Positions 1 to 7,401 of a DNA stretch of 20,011 nt are shown piece after piece (within the stretch, counting starts at the first letter, position 1; each line of letters begins with the position of its first letter). The stretch lies in the NCBI GenBank assembly GCA_947598425.1, contig CANQFH010000004.1, forward strand, positions 1 to 20,011, in the 5' to 3' direction. This DNA comes from an uncultured Bacilli bacterium. GTDB lineage: Bacteria; Bacillota_I; Bacilli_A; RF39; UBA660. The position numbers and the translations under genes were made by a program. Under the pieces are notes generated by a model. That model was not told the origin of the DNA. It did no database searches and saw nothing but the letters and a program-made list of their open reading frames with translations.

Positions 1-25
1 ATATAATACCCCCCCCCGGAGTCAA
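1..25 (-). promoter_or_regulatory. Leftward promoter with a nine-G spacer tract (possible CsoR-family operator), cut by the window edge
   Basis: On the minus strand a TTGACT -35 hexamer (20-25) is followed after 16 bases by TAT, where the window ends. This fits a promoter for a gene lying to the left. The spacer is almost entirely CC followed by nine G, flanked by TA. CsoR/RcnR/FrmR-family repressors bind G-tract operators flanked by TA steps placed between -35 and -10, and a CsoR-family gene lies just upstream at 249-521. The repressor-operator link is an inference. Confidence 0.45.
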
Positions 26-164
26 GAATTTTTGCTATATATTTCATGATTGTGACAAAATTATGTCAAGCTTTGTCAAAAATTGTAAGATTAAAGAATA
101 TACATTCTAATCAATAATTTTGGACTAAAATTTGTTATTGCTACTAATTAAAAAATATTTTTTG

Positions 165-209
165 TTCAAAAAAAATAAACATCTACTCCCATGAATAAAT
201 GTTTATTTT
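165..209 (-). terminator. Rho-independent terminator after the CsoR-family gene
   Basis: An 11-bp perfect stem (172-182 with 199-209, loop of 16) is followed, reading leftward, by a U-rich tract of about eight residues (168-175). It lies about 40 bases beyond the stop codon of the leftward CsoR-family gene. The remainder of 26-164 holds no gene; it contains two TTGACA-like motifs on the minus strand ten bases apart (64-69, 74-79). Confidence 0.7.
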
Positions 210-248
210 GATCTTTTTAGATAAAAAGATATGTTACTTCTAATAATA

Positions 249-521
249 TTAGACTAATTTATTAAATAAATTAATAATTTCTTCGATTTCTTTTTTATTA
301 ACACCTTCTAAATTATTAACCATATAATTTTCTAAAATATTTCTACCAACAGTTTTTAAAGAATTAGTTAATGCTGCTAATTGGATTAAGACTTCTTCAT
401 AACTTCTCTCTTCTTCAATCATTCCAGCTAAACCTTTTATTTGTCCTCCAATAATATTTAATCTCTTAACAAATAATTTTTTATCATCTTCATTCTTAAT
501 TGTATTTTGTATTTTTTTCAA
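249..521 (-). CDS. CsoR/RcnR/FrmR-family (DUF156) transcriptional repressor lacking metal-binding residues
   Basis: A 90-residue all-helical protein whose core (KRLNIIGGQIKGLAGMIEEE and the following helix) matches the CsoR family of tetrameric DNA-binding repressors, which respond to copper, nickel, formaldehyde or persulfide. In copper-type members the ligands are a Cys after the 'DRY' motif, a His in 'LLEDH' and a Cys two residues later. Here the aligned residues are Tyr, Tyr and Asn, and the whole protein has no Cys and no His, so copper or persulfide sensing through the family's usual residues is not possible. The start is TTG at 519-521, placed 7 bases after GGAGGAA (527-533); no ATG in frame is better placed. 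It is monocistronic, with its own promoter and terminator. The family call is firm; the inducer and target are unknown. Confidence 0.85.
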   Translation of the reverse strand: MKKIQNTIKNEDDKKLFVKRLNIIGGQIKGLAGMIEEERSYEEVLIQLAALTNSLKTVGRNILENYMVNNLEGVNKKEIEEIINLFNKLV

Positions 522-554
522 TTTAATTCCTCCATTGCACTACAATTTATATGT

Positions 555-583
555 ATTATATCACAAACATTTTAAAAGATAAA
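555..583 (-). promoter_or_regulatory. Promoter of the CsoR-family gene
   Basis: A consensus TATAAT (minus strand, 555-560) with an extended TGA immediately upstream; the -35 region is weak (TTTATC-like), as is tolerated with extended -10 promoters. It lies about 30 bases upstream of the TTG start. Confidence 0.5.
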
Positions 584-616
584 CACAAAGTGTATTACAT
601 TAAATAAATATATTAA

Positions 617-1462
617 TTATTTATTTAAATATTCCACTACTTCTTTAAAAGTATCATTAAAATTATCAAAATTAACCATAAACCATTTAATATCCATTTT
701 ATTATTAAACCAAGTATATTGTCTTTTAGCATAATGTCGGGAATTTTTTTTAATTAACATTATTGCTTCATCTAAAGTAATTTTATGTTCTAAATAAGCA
801 ATTATCTCTTTATAACCAATAGCTCTTTTTAATATTGGAACATTACCATATTTATGATATAAATCTTCTACTTCTTTAACTAATCCTTCTTGAATCATTT
901 CATCTACTCTATCATTAATTCTTTGATATAAAACATCTCTACTAGTAGATAATCCAATAAACTTAACATCATATAATAATTTAGGTTCTGGAATATTTTT
1001 ATCTATTCTATTTAAATAATTTTCTAATCTTCTTCGATTATTAACATGAATCTTGATATTAGGATCATATTTTTGACACATTTGCAATAATTCTTCATTA
1101 CTATAATTACTATAATCTTGAATATCTAAAGGACTAAAATTATAATCATATAAACCAGCAGTAATATACATACCACTACCCCCAACTAAAATAATATTAC
1201 GATCATGATATTTATCTAAAATACCTCTTAAATCTTTTTGATAATCAGAAACACTATAATCTACAGTAGGACTTTGATAATCAAATAAAAAGTGTTCTAT
1301 TCCTTCTTTTTCTTCTTCTTTTATTTTAGCAGTGCCAATATTTAATTCTTGATATATTTGACAAGCATCAGCATTAACAACAATGCCATGATACTTATGT
1401 GCTAATAAAATACTTAATTTAGTTTTACCAACTCCAGTTGGTCCGACTACACATATAATCAT
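617..1462 (-). CDS. miaA: tRNA dimethylallyltransferase MiaA
   Basis: MiaA transfers a dimethylallyl group to N6 of A37 in tRNAs reading UNN codons. The protein opens with the P-loop VVGPTGVGKT, followed by the family motif 'NADACQIYQELNIGTAKI' (usually SxDSxQxYxxxdIGTAK), the RALGYKE-like 'RAIGYKEI', and the C-terminal 'KRQYTWF'. At 281 residues it is slightly shorter than the usual 300-315. An upstream in-frame ATG (1472-1474) exists, but the predicted promoter would start transcription almost on top of it; the ATG at 1460-1462 has GGTGA four bases upstream, the same Shine-Dalgarno style as tmcAL and spoIIGA, and leads straight into the P-loop. No clear terminator follows. Identity is firm; the start is likely. 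Confidence 0.93.
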   Translation of the reverse strand: MIICVVGPTGVGKTKLSILLAHKYHGIVVNADACQIYQELNIGTAKIKEEEKEGIEHFLFDYQSPTVDYSVSDYQKDLRGILDKYHDRNIILVGGSGMYITAGLYDYNFSPLDIQDYSNYSNEELLQMCQKYDPNIKIHVNNRRRLENYLNRIDKNIPEPKLLYDVKFIGLSTSRDVLYQRINDRVDEMIQEGLVKEVEDLYHKYGNVPILKRAIGYKEIIAYLEHKITLDEAIMLIKKNSRHYAKRQYTWFNNKMDIKWFMVNFDNFNDTFKEVVEYLNK

Positions 1463-1481
1463 AACCTCACCCATTTACCTA

Positions 1482-1509
1482 ATTGTAACATTCATTTATT
1501 TATAGTCAA
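1482..1509 (-). promoter_or_regulatory. Promoter of miaA
   Basis: TTGACT (1504-1509) and TACAAT (1482-1487) on the minus strand with a 16-base spacer. Predicted transcription start is near 1475, giving a leader of only about a dozen bases before the ATG at 1462. Confidence 0.55.
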
Positions 1510-1521
1510 TAGTTTTTAAAT

Positions 1522-1596
1522 AAAAAAACTGACACACCATAATGGCTATCAGTCCTAGATGTCTATAATTATACTATTATTTAACTACATTTTCAA
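1522..1596 (-). promoter_or_regulatory. Leftward promoter followed at once by a terminator-like hairpin
   Basis: On the minus strand TTGAAA (1591-1596), a 17-base spacer and TATAAT (1568-1573) form a good promoter. About ten bases after the predicted start a hairpin (CTGATAGCC/GGTGTGTCAG, 1529-1552, with an internal loop) is followed by seven U (1522-1528). Any transcript would end after about 40 nt, ahead of miaA. It could be a tiny RNA, a vestigial attenuator, or an insulator between divergent genes. Confidence 0.4.
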
Positions 1597-1613
1597 TACT
1601 TTGGTTATTTTTC

Positions 1614-1642
1614 TTTACTTTAATAATAATTATTGTTATATT
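1614..1642 (+). promoter_or_regulatory. Promoter of tmcAL
   Basis: TTTACT (1614-1619), a 17-base spacer and TATATT (1637-1642), with the ATG at 1660 preceded by GGGTGAT. Confidence 0.4.
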
Positions 1643-1659
1643 ACTTATGGGTGATAACT

Positions 1660-2772
1660 ATGCATATTATAGGTATAATTTGTGAATATAATCCTTTCCA
1701 TAATGGTCATTTATACCATCTAAATAAGATCAAAGAATTATTTCCTAACTCTTTAATTATCTTAATATTAAATGGTTATTTTACTCAAAGAGGAGATTTA
1801 TCTATATTATCTAAAAAAGACAAAACTTTAATATCTTTACAAAATAATATTGATTTAATTATAGAATTACCCTTTATATTTGGTACTCAAAGTGCTGATA
1901 CTTTTGCAAATACTTCTTTATATATATTAAATAAATTAAAGTGTGAATATTTAGTATTCGGTAGTGAATCTAATGATATAGATAGTATTATTAAGATGGT
2001 TAATTATACTATAGATAACAAAGAAGAATATAACAAAGAGGTTAAAAAATATTTAGATGCTGGATATAATTATCCAACTAGCTTAGCTAAAGCTTTAAAT
2101 ATGAATTTTAATTTTAAATCCAATGATTTATTAGGAATATCATATGTTAAAAGTATTATTGAAAATAAATATCATATCAAACCTCTTACTATAGAAAGAA
2201 CCAATGATTATTTAGATTTATTAGATAATAGTGAAATAGTTAGTGCTACTAACATTAGAAATAAATTATTAAATAATGAAAATATTGAAAAATATTTACC
2301 TCAAAGGGAAAATATCCAAAAAATATCTTTAAATAATTATTTTGATTATCTTAAATATAAAATAATTACTGATGATCATTTAGATAGATATTTATCAGTA
2401 GATGAAGGAATAGATAATTGTTTAAAAAAAGTAATTAATGAAGTTAATAATATTGAAGAATTAATAGAAAAAGTTAAATCTAAAAGATATACTTATAATA
2501 AAATAAGAAGAATGTTAGTACATATATTAATGGGATTAACTAAAGAAGATAATCAAAATATCAAGATGGATTATATTAAAGTATTAGGATTTAATAATAA
2601 AGGAAAAGATTATTTAAATAAAATAAAAAAAGATTTAGATATATCTTTAATACCTAATAAAGATTCTTTAGTTTATCAATATGAACTTAGATGTGCCAGT
2701 ATCTATGATTTAGTAGTAAAAGAAGATAATTTAAAATGGGAAAAAAGTAATAAACCTCTTAAATATAAATAA
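1660..2772 (+). CDS. tmcAL: tRNA(Met) cytidine acetate ligase TmcAL (YlbM family)
   Basis: TmcAL activates acetate with ATP and transfers it to N4 of the wobble cytidine of elongator tRNA-Met, which keeps AUG from being confused with AUA. The N-terminus 'IIGIICEYNPFHNGHLYHL' is the nucleotidyltransferase signature with the HxGH-like 'HNGH', followed by 'LILNGYFTQRGD' and 'LPFIFGTQSADTFA', all typical of YlbM. At 370 residues it is a little under the usual 400. The ATG at 1660 was chosen because GGGTGAT precedes it by about four bases and the homologous sequence begins there; a TTG 27 bases upstream lacks a ribosome binding site. It is divergent from miaA, another tRNA-modification gene, and converges on sigE. 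Confidence 0.92.
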   Translation: MHIIGIICEYNPFHNGHLYHLNKIKELFPNSLIILILNGYFTQRGDLSILSKKDKTLISLQNNIDLIIELPFIFGTQSADTFANTSLYILNKLKCEYLVFGSESNDIDSIIKMVNYTIDNKEEYNKEVKKYLDAGYNYPTSLAKALNMNFNFKSNDLLGISYVKSIIENKYHIKPLTIERTNDYLDLLDNSEIVSATNIRNKLLNNENIEKYLPQRENIQKISLNNYFDYLKYKIITDDHLDRYLSVDEGIDNCLKKVINEVNNIEELIEKVKSKRYTYNKIRRMLVHILMGLTKEDNQNIKMDYIKVLGFNNKGKDYLNKIKKDLDISLIPNKDSLVYQYELRCASIYDLVVKEDNLKWEKSNKPLKYK

Positions 2773-2773
2773 T

Positions 2774-2803
2774 AAAAAATACATAGCAATTTATGTATTT
2801 TTT
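2774..2803. terminator. Bidirectional terminator between tmcAL and sigE
   Basis: A perfect 12-bp stem, AAAAAATACATA (2774-2785) with TATGTATTTTTT (2792-2803), loop of six. A/T runs on both flanks let it stop transcription from both convergent genes; it overlaps the sigE stop codon. Confidence 0.8.
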
Positions 2804-3485
2804 AAATCTGCATAATATTTTTTAATTTACGAACTATCTTTTTTTCAATTCTTGAAATATAAGATTGACTAATTCCTAACATTTCCGCTACTTCTTTTTG
2901 AGTATACTCTCTTGTATTATTTAAGCCATATCTTAAGACCATAATCTCTTTTTCACGATCATCTAGAGTATCTATTTCTTTTTGTAATATTTCTTTATCC
3001 ATAACATTTTCAAATTCCTTAGGAACAACATCATCATCGGTACCTAAAATATCTTCTAAACGTAATTCATTACCTTCAGCATCATAATTTAATGTTTCTT
3101 CTAAACTTATTTCAACTTTTTTCTTTTTATTCTTTCTTAAGAACATTAAAATTTCATTAGCAATACATCTAGAAGCATAAGTAGCTAACTTAATATTTTT
3201 ATCGATCTTATAAGTATTAATTCCTTTTATTAAACCAATGGATCCAATAGATACTAAGTCTTCAATATCAAATCCCGTATTTTCATATTTTTTAGCTAAA
3301 AACACTACTAATCTTAAATTATGTTCAATTAAAATATTACGAGCCTCAATATCACCTTGTTTAGCTTTAATTAAATATTCTAATTCTAATTCTTTAGATA
3401 AAGGAGGTGGTAATTTATCAGTAGCACCAACAAAGAAACAATCATTATACTTCTTTTTTAAATAAATAAGTAATTTTTTTAACAT
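2802..3485 (-). CDS. sigE: RNA polymerase sporulation sigma factor SigE (pro-sigma-E)
   Basis: Sigma-E directs early mother-cell transcription during endospore formation. The 227-residue protein aligns throughout with Bacillus SigE: the 'LPPPLSKE' segment, 'ILIEHNLRLVVFLAKKYENTG' (region 2.1), 'DLVSIGSIGLIKGI' and 'LATYASRCIANEILMFLRKN' (regions 2.2-2.4), then 'DDREKEIMVLRYGL' and the helix-turn-helix 'TQKEVAEMLGISQSYISRIEK' split across region 4. A basic amphipathic N-terminus of about 20 residues precedes 'FFVGATDKLPPP' and matches the pro-sequence that SpoIIGA removes. The ATG at 3483-3485 follows GGAGGAATAAT; an in-frame upstream extension lies inside spoIIGA and was rejected. One base separates it from the spoIIGA stop, so the two are co-transcribed. 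sigG, often next in Bacillus, is absent here. Confidence 0.96.
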   Translation of the reverse strand: MLKKLLIYLKKKYNDCFFVGATDKLPPPLSKELELEYLIKAKQGDIEARNILIEHNLRLVVFLAKKYENTGFDIEDLVSIGSIGLIKGINTYKIDKNIKLATYASRCIANEILMFLRKNKKKKVEISLEETLNYDAEGNELRLEDILGTDDDVVPKEFENVMDKEILQKEIDTLDDREKEIMVLRYGLNNTREYTQKEVAEMLGISQSYISRIEKKIVRKLKNIMQI

Positions 3486-3486
3486 A

Positions 3487-4233
3487 TTATTCCTCCAGTA
3501 AATGATAATTAAGTAAACATTCAATATTATCATCTTGAATATTATCTATTACACCAACTAAATAATTATTATATACCTTATTATTTATGATAATATTTTT
3601 AATACTAATACATTCTAGTAAACTATTTTTATTAACAGTATGAATAGGTATATACATGGGACTTCTGATATTATATATGCCTTTAAGATGTTTTTTATTA
3701 ACTAAGATAATATATTTATGAGTAATGGGGTCTTGTAATTTATTACCAGAATCAATAAATCCCATTAATTCTAAAGTTTGATTATTTTTAAAAGTAATTA
3801 AAATTTTTTGATAATAATTAACTATCTTTTTTAACTTTCTTTGTTCAATAATATATAAATATAATATTAAAGGTGCGAGTAACAAAGAGATAATATAAGC
3901 TAAGTTATTGAATTGGATTTTTAAAAAATAAAGAAAACCTGCTAAAATAACACTAGTCATATAAAGATAGAGACAATTATTAATAAAATAAGAAAGATTA
4001 TGATAATCAAAAGTAATTAAGAGCATGATTATACCTGATAAAATATTTAAAAATAATAAAATATAATTATTTAAGGGAATAATTATGATTAAAGTAGATA
4101 GCGAACCAAAGAAACTGCCTAATATAATTCTTATAATTTTAGTATTTCTTTTTAAAGTAATACTAACAGTCATTAATAATAAAAAATCATATATAAAATT
4201 TAATAAAAGTAATAAATCTAAATATATTTTCAT
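3487..4233 (-). CDS. spoIIGA: Sporulation sigma-E factor-processing peptidase SpoIIGA
   Basis: A membrane-embedded aspartic protease that cleaves the pro-sequence from sigma-E after a signal from the forespore (SpoIIR). The N-terminal half has about five hydrophobic segments (residues 1-130); the cytoplasmic half contains the catalytic motif 'GFIDSGNKLQDP' with the candidate catalytic Asp161 in DSGN. At 248 residues it is shorter than the roughly 300-residue Bacillus protein, with the loss mostly in the C-terminal domain. The start ATG (4231-4233) has GGTGAT five bases upstream. It lies immediately upstream of sigE, the classical spoIIG arrangement. A minus-strand TATAAT (4250-4255) and a near-consensus Spo0A box (TTGTCGTA, inside the ftsZ terminator hairpin) sit upstream, consistent with Spo0A control; this is tentative. 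Confidence 0.93.
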   Translation of the reverse strand: MKIYLDLLLLLNFIYDFLLLMTVSITLKRNTKIIRIILGSFFGSLSTLIIIIPLNNYILLFLNILSGIIMLLITFDYHNLSYFINNCLYLYMTSVILAGFLYFLKIQFNNLAYIISLLLAPLILYLYIIEQRKLKKIVNYYQKILITFKNNQTLELMGFIDSGNKLQDPITHKYIILVNKKHLKGIYNIRSPMYIPIHTVNKNSLLECISIKNIIINNKVYNNYLVGVIDNIQDDNIECLLNYHLLEE

Positions 4234-4256
4234 TATTATCACCAAATATATTATAT

Positions 4257-4287
4257 AAAAAAAATACGGCATTAATTGTCGTATTTT
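4257..4287 (-). terminator. Terminator after ftsZ
   Basis: A ten-pair stem (4261-4270 with 4278-4287, one G-U pair, loop of seven) followed leftward by eight U (4257-4264). It separates vegetative ftsAZ transcription from spoIIGA-sigE. Confidence 0.75.
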
Positions 4288-4296
4288 GAGTATTAA

Positions 4297-5346
4297 TTAA
4301 AATAAATCATTATTTCTTAAGAATGGTGGAATTTCTAAGTCATCATCAATTCTTCTTTTTGGAGGCATCTCTCCAGGAGCATATAATTCTTCAGTATCCC
4401 CATCTTCAAATCCCGTAGCAATTACAGTTACAATTACTTCATCAGTTAAATTATCATTTTTAATTGCTCCGAAAATTATATTAATATCACTTTTAGCAGC
4501 TTCTCTAACAGTTTCTACAGCATCTTCTATTTCAAATAAAGTTAAATTCTTACCTCCAGTAACATTAACTATGGCATTAGTAGCACCATCTATTGTGGCT
4601 TCTAGTAGGCTATTAGCAACAGCTTGTCTTGCAGCTTCAATAGCTCTATTTTCACCAGCATTGCAACCAATACCAATAATCGCAGTACCACTTTTTTCCA
4701 TAACCGCTTTAACATCCGCAAAGTCTAAGTTAATTACTCCCGTAACAGCAATTAAATCAGATATAGATTGAACTCCACGATGTAGAACATTATCTACTTC
4801 TTTAAAGGCATCATCAAAACTTGTTGTTTTATCTATTATATCTCTTAATTTATCATTTGGGATAACTATTAAAGTATCGACATGTTTCTTTAATTCTTCA
4901 ATTCCTAATAAAGCATTTTCACTTCTTCTTTTACCTTCAAAACGGAATGGTTTAGTAACTATACCTACTGTTAAAGCTCCTAATTCTTGAGCAATTTCCG
5001 CAATAATTGGAGCCGCTCCAGTACCAGTTCCACCACCCATACCACAAGCAACAAAGACCATATCAGCACCCTTAAGGGCATCTTCTATTTCTCCTTTACT
5101 TTCTAAGGCTGCAGCTCGACCTATCTCTGGATTAGCACCAGCACCTCTTCCTCCAGTAATAGATTTACCTATTTGAATTTTATTGGGTGATTTAGAAACA
5201 TTTAAAACTTGTAAATCTGTATTGACTACATAAAACTCAACACTTTTAACTCCTTCTTCAATCATTCGGTTAACAGCGTTGCAACCACCACCACCAACAC
5301 CAACTACTTTTATCTTTGCTATTTGATCCATTTGTAACTCATTCAT
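4297..5346 (-). CDS. ftsZ: Cell division protein FtsZ
   Basis: The tubulin-like GTPase that polymerises into the Z ring at midcell. The 349-residue protein shows the nucleotide-binding 'KVVGVGGGGCNAVNRM', the tubulin signature 'GGGTGTGAAPIIAE', the T7-loop region 'NLDFADVKAVM' and a C-terminal conserved peptide 'LEIPPFLRN', the docking site for FtsA and other partners. The spacer between core and tail is short (about 25 residues), so overall length is below the usual 380. The ATG at 5344-5346 follows AGGAGAG. It lies 12 bases downstream of ftsA and is probably co-transcribed with it. Confidence 0.98.
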   Translation of the reverse strand: MNELQMDQIAKIKVVGVGGGGCNAVNRMIEEGVKSVEFYVVNTDLQVLNVSKSPNKIQIGKSITGGRGAGANPEIGRAAALESKGEIEDALKGADMVFVACGMGGGTGTGAAPIIAEIAQELGALTVGIVTKPFRFEGKRRSENALLGIEELKKHVDTLIVIPNDKLRDIIDKTTSFDDAFKEVDNVLHRGVQSISDLIAVTGVINLDFADVKAVMEKSGTAIIGIGCNAGENRAIEAARQAVANSLLEATIDGATNAIVNVTGGKNLTLFEIEDAVETVREAAKSDINIIFGAIKNDNLTDEVIVTVIATGFEDGDTEELYAPGEMPPKRRIDDDLEIPPFLRNNDLF

Positions 5347-5358
5347 TTGTATCTCTCC

Positions 5359-6600
5359 TTAATTATCAAAAAAGTATCCAAATAATTTTCCTAATAAAGA
5401 ATTATCTGGGATATTAACTCTTTTGTCTACTCCACCTAGTTCTTCTATTTCTTCTAAATTAAAAATTGAAAAATCGACATTTCTTAACTTTAACCTACTA
5501 TTATAATACTTAATCATCCCAATAGCAGTTCCATATTTATTACTTCGAGCCCCAATTTCTTCAACATTACCAATAATTCCTAAATTACCAAGTAATTCTT
5601 CTACTAAGATATCAAAATCAACACTCTCTGTAACTCCTCCTGTAAGTATTATATAACTAATTTCTTTTTTTGTTAAGAGATTTATCTGTTTTTTAGCTAA
5701 ATTAATTATTTCCGTAAGTCTTTGCATAACTATTTCAGAAGCATCATATTGATTAATTTTAATATTTTCATCATGTTTATCTGTAAGAGTAATAGCTTCA
5801 TTAGGTTGAGCAAGTCTGGTATGGGCTAATGCTAAATTTTCTTTAATATTCTTAGCATCTTCTAAAGATATTTTATAAACATAAGCTAAATCATTAGTAA
5901 TTTGAGCTCCCCCAATATCTATTACTTCTAAATTAGTTAAAATTCCTCGATTAAATATGGATACTGTTGTAACTTCTTCACCAATATTAACTACTGCTCC
6001 CACTTGTTTATTTAATTCTTTATTTTTATATTCATAATAATCTCCTAAAGGAGAAATAACAATATCGATTAACTCAACTCCAATACTTTTTAATAAAGCA
6101 CTAATACCTTCAATATTCTTCTTAGGTACTGTAACTACTATAGCTTTCATCGTTAGCTTTTCACTTATCATATTTAATGGATTAATAACTACTTCATCAT
6201 TAACTTTAAAACTAGTAGGAAGAACTGTAACTAATTCGCGATTATCCATAATTTTATTATATACACATTTTTGCATAGCTTTAACTATATCTTGATTTCT
6301 AATTACTTTATCTTCACTAATAGTTGCTACTGTTCCACTACTTAAAAAGCATTCGGCATATAAAGAAGGTACAGTGGCAATTACTTTTTTAATGGGAATA
6401 CCCACAATATTTTCAGCTTTCTTAAAAACCTCGATAAAAGATTCCTTAGCACTTTCACTATTAATTATATAACTCTTTTTTATTCCTCTAGCAGGAGCCT
6501 CTACACATGCTAAAATATTTATTTTATTTTTTACTACCTCTCCAACTATTAATTTAATTAGAGATGAACCAATATCTAAACTTGCAATAAATCTACGCAT
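5359..6600 (-). CDS. ftsA: Cell division protein FtsA
   Basis: The actin-like ATPase that tethers FtsZ filaments to the membrane and recruits later divisome proteins. The 413-residue protein begins with the phosphate-binding 'ASLDIGSSLIKLIVGEV', includes the SHS2/1C insertion typical of FtsA rather than MreB, the 'VVNIGEEVTTVSIF' and 'ILTGGVTES' ATPase motifs, and ends in an amphipathic membrane-targeting helix ('SLLGKLFGYFFDN'). The ATG at 6598-6600 is preceded by AGGAGTG. It is first gene of the ftsA-ftsZ unit. Confidence 0.97.
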   Translation of the reverse strand: MRRFIASLDIGSSLIKLIVGEVVKNKINILACVEAPARGIKKSYIINSESAKESFIEVFKKAENIVGIPIKKVIATVPSLYAECFLSSGTVATISEDKVIRNQDIVKAMQKCVYNKIMDNRELVTVLPTSFKVNDEVVINPLNMISEKLTMKAIVVTVPKKNIEGISALLKSIGVELIDIVISPLGDYYEYKNKELNKQVGAVVNIGEEVTTVSIFNRGILTNLEVIDIGGAQITNDLAYVYKISLEDAKNIKENLALAHTRLAQPNEAITLTDKHDENIKINQYDASEIVMQRLTEIINLAKKQINLLTKKEISYIILTGGVTESVDFDILVEELLGNLGIIGNVEEIGARSNKYGTAIGMIKYYNSRLKLRNVDFSIFNLEEIEELGGVDKRVNIPDNSLLGKLFGYFFDN

Positions 6601-6630
6601 CGTCTTTCACTCCTATTATCTCTAACTTTA

Positions 6631-6659
6631 ATTATAACTAAAAAACTTGCTATTAGCAA
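6631..6659 (-). promoter_or_regulatory. Promoter of ftsA-ftsZ
   Basis: TTGCTA (6654-6659), 17 bases, TATAAT (6631-6636) on the minus strand, start near 6624. The -35 lies inside the rplT terminator stem, a compact arrangement. Confidence 0.55.
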
Positions 6660-6665
6660 GTTTTT
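6641..6665 (-). terminator. Terminator of the infC-rpmI-rplT operon
   Basis: A perfect 10-bp stem AAAAACTTGC/GCAAGTTTTT (6641-6650 with 6656-6665, loop of five) with U runs on both sides, just beyond the rplT stop. Confidence 0.8.
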
Positions 6666-6673
6666 ATATTTTT

Positions 6674-7183
6674 TTATTTTAAATTTTTAATTAATTCTTC
6701 TTTTTTCATGGTACTATAACCTTTAACACCAGCTTCTTTAGCCATATTCTTTAATTCAGTTAAAGTCTTAGTACTTAAATCTTCTTTAGTTGTTTTTTCT
6801 TCTGTTTTAACTTCTTTCTTAACTTCACCATTTAAAGCTTTTTTAGAAGTATTTACAAGTTCAGTAAAACTCTTTGGATCATTAATCGCAATTTCTGATA
6901 ACATCTTACGATTAATAGTAATTCCTGCCTTATTTAAACCATCAATAAATTTAGAATAACTGATATCATTTAATCTACAAGCAGCATTAATTCTTGTAAT
7001 CCATAATTTACGGAAGTTTCTCTTATTTTGTTTACGATCTCTGAATGCATAAGCTCCACTATGGAATAATTGTTCTTGAGCTGTTTTATATAAACGATGT
7101 TTACTACCAAAATAACCTTTTGCTTGTTTTAAAACTTTACGTCTTCTATTTTTAGAGACATTTCCACCTTTAACTCTTGCCAT
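6674..7183 (-). CDS. rplT: 50S ribosomal protein L20 (bL20) with a C-terminal Rho_N/SAP-like extension
   Basis: bL20 binds 23S rRNA early in large-subunit assembly and, in Firmicutes, represses its own operon through the leader RNA. Residues 1 to about 117 are a complete L20 ('MARVKGGNVSKNRRRKVLKQ', 'GSKHRLYKTAQEQ', 'FRKLWITRINAACR'). The protein continues to 169 residues: a charged Lys/Glu/Thr linker (about 118-134), then a roughly 35-residue segment 'LTELKNMAKEAGVKGYSTMKKEELI' broken across its two helices, which resembles Rho N-terminal/SAP helix-extended-helix folds that bind nucleic acid. Normal L20 is about 118 residues. The start follows AGGAGGG, 12 bases after rpmI. Confidence 0.95.
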   Translation of the reverse strand: MARVKGGNVSKNRRRKVLKQAKGYFGSKHRLYKTAQEQLFHSGAYAFRDRKQNKRNFRKLWITRINAACRLNDISYSKFIDGLNKAGITINRKMLSEIAINDPKSFTELVNTSKKALNGEVKKEVKTEEKTTKEDLSTKTLTELKNMAKEAGVKGYSTMKKEELIKNLK

Positions 7184-7194
7184 TATAAACCCTC

Positions 7195-7386
7195 CTAACT
7201 AATAACAGATTTTAATCTGCTAGCTTCTCCTTTTCCTAATATTCCTTTATTTCTTCTTTGACGTACGGCTTTTGAAGAATCTTTACTAGTTTTATGGTTA
7301 CCATTTCCTTTTTTATAAGTAATTGTACCATTCTTTTTAACTTTAAATACTTTACTACTTGCTTTATGTGTTTTTTGTTTTCCCAT
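7195..7386 (-). CDS. rpmI: 50S ribosomal protein L35 (bL35)
   Basis: A small basic protein of 63 residues, the normal size for bL35. It shows the family pattern 'KTHKASSKVFK', the central 'NHKTSKDSSKAVRQRR' and a C-terminal 'GEASRLKSVI'. The ATG at 7384-7386 follows AAGGAGAG. It is the middle gene of the conserved infC-rpmI-rplT operon, with gaps of only 11-15 bases to its neighbours, so it shares their leader regulation. Confidence 0.96.
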   Translation of the reverse strand: MGKQKTHKASSKVFKVKKNGTITYKKGNGNHKTSKDSSKAVRQRRNKGILGKGEASRLKSVIS

Positions 7387-7401
7387 AATTATACTCTCCT
7401 T

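Noticed and set aside
4571..4771. Plus-strand open frame opposite ftsZ
   Set aside because: It is the complement of a strongly conserved coding region, has no ribosome binding site and no recognisable product. The same applies to plus-strand frames opposite sigE, the deacetylase and the rodZ-like gene.
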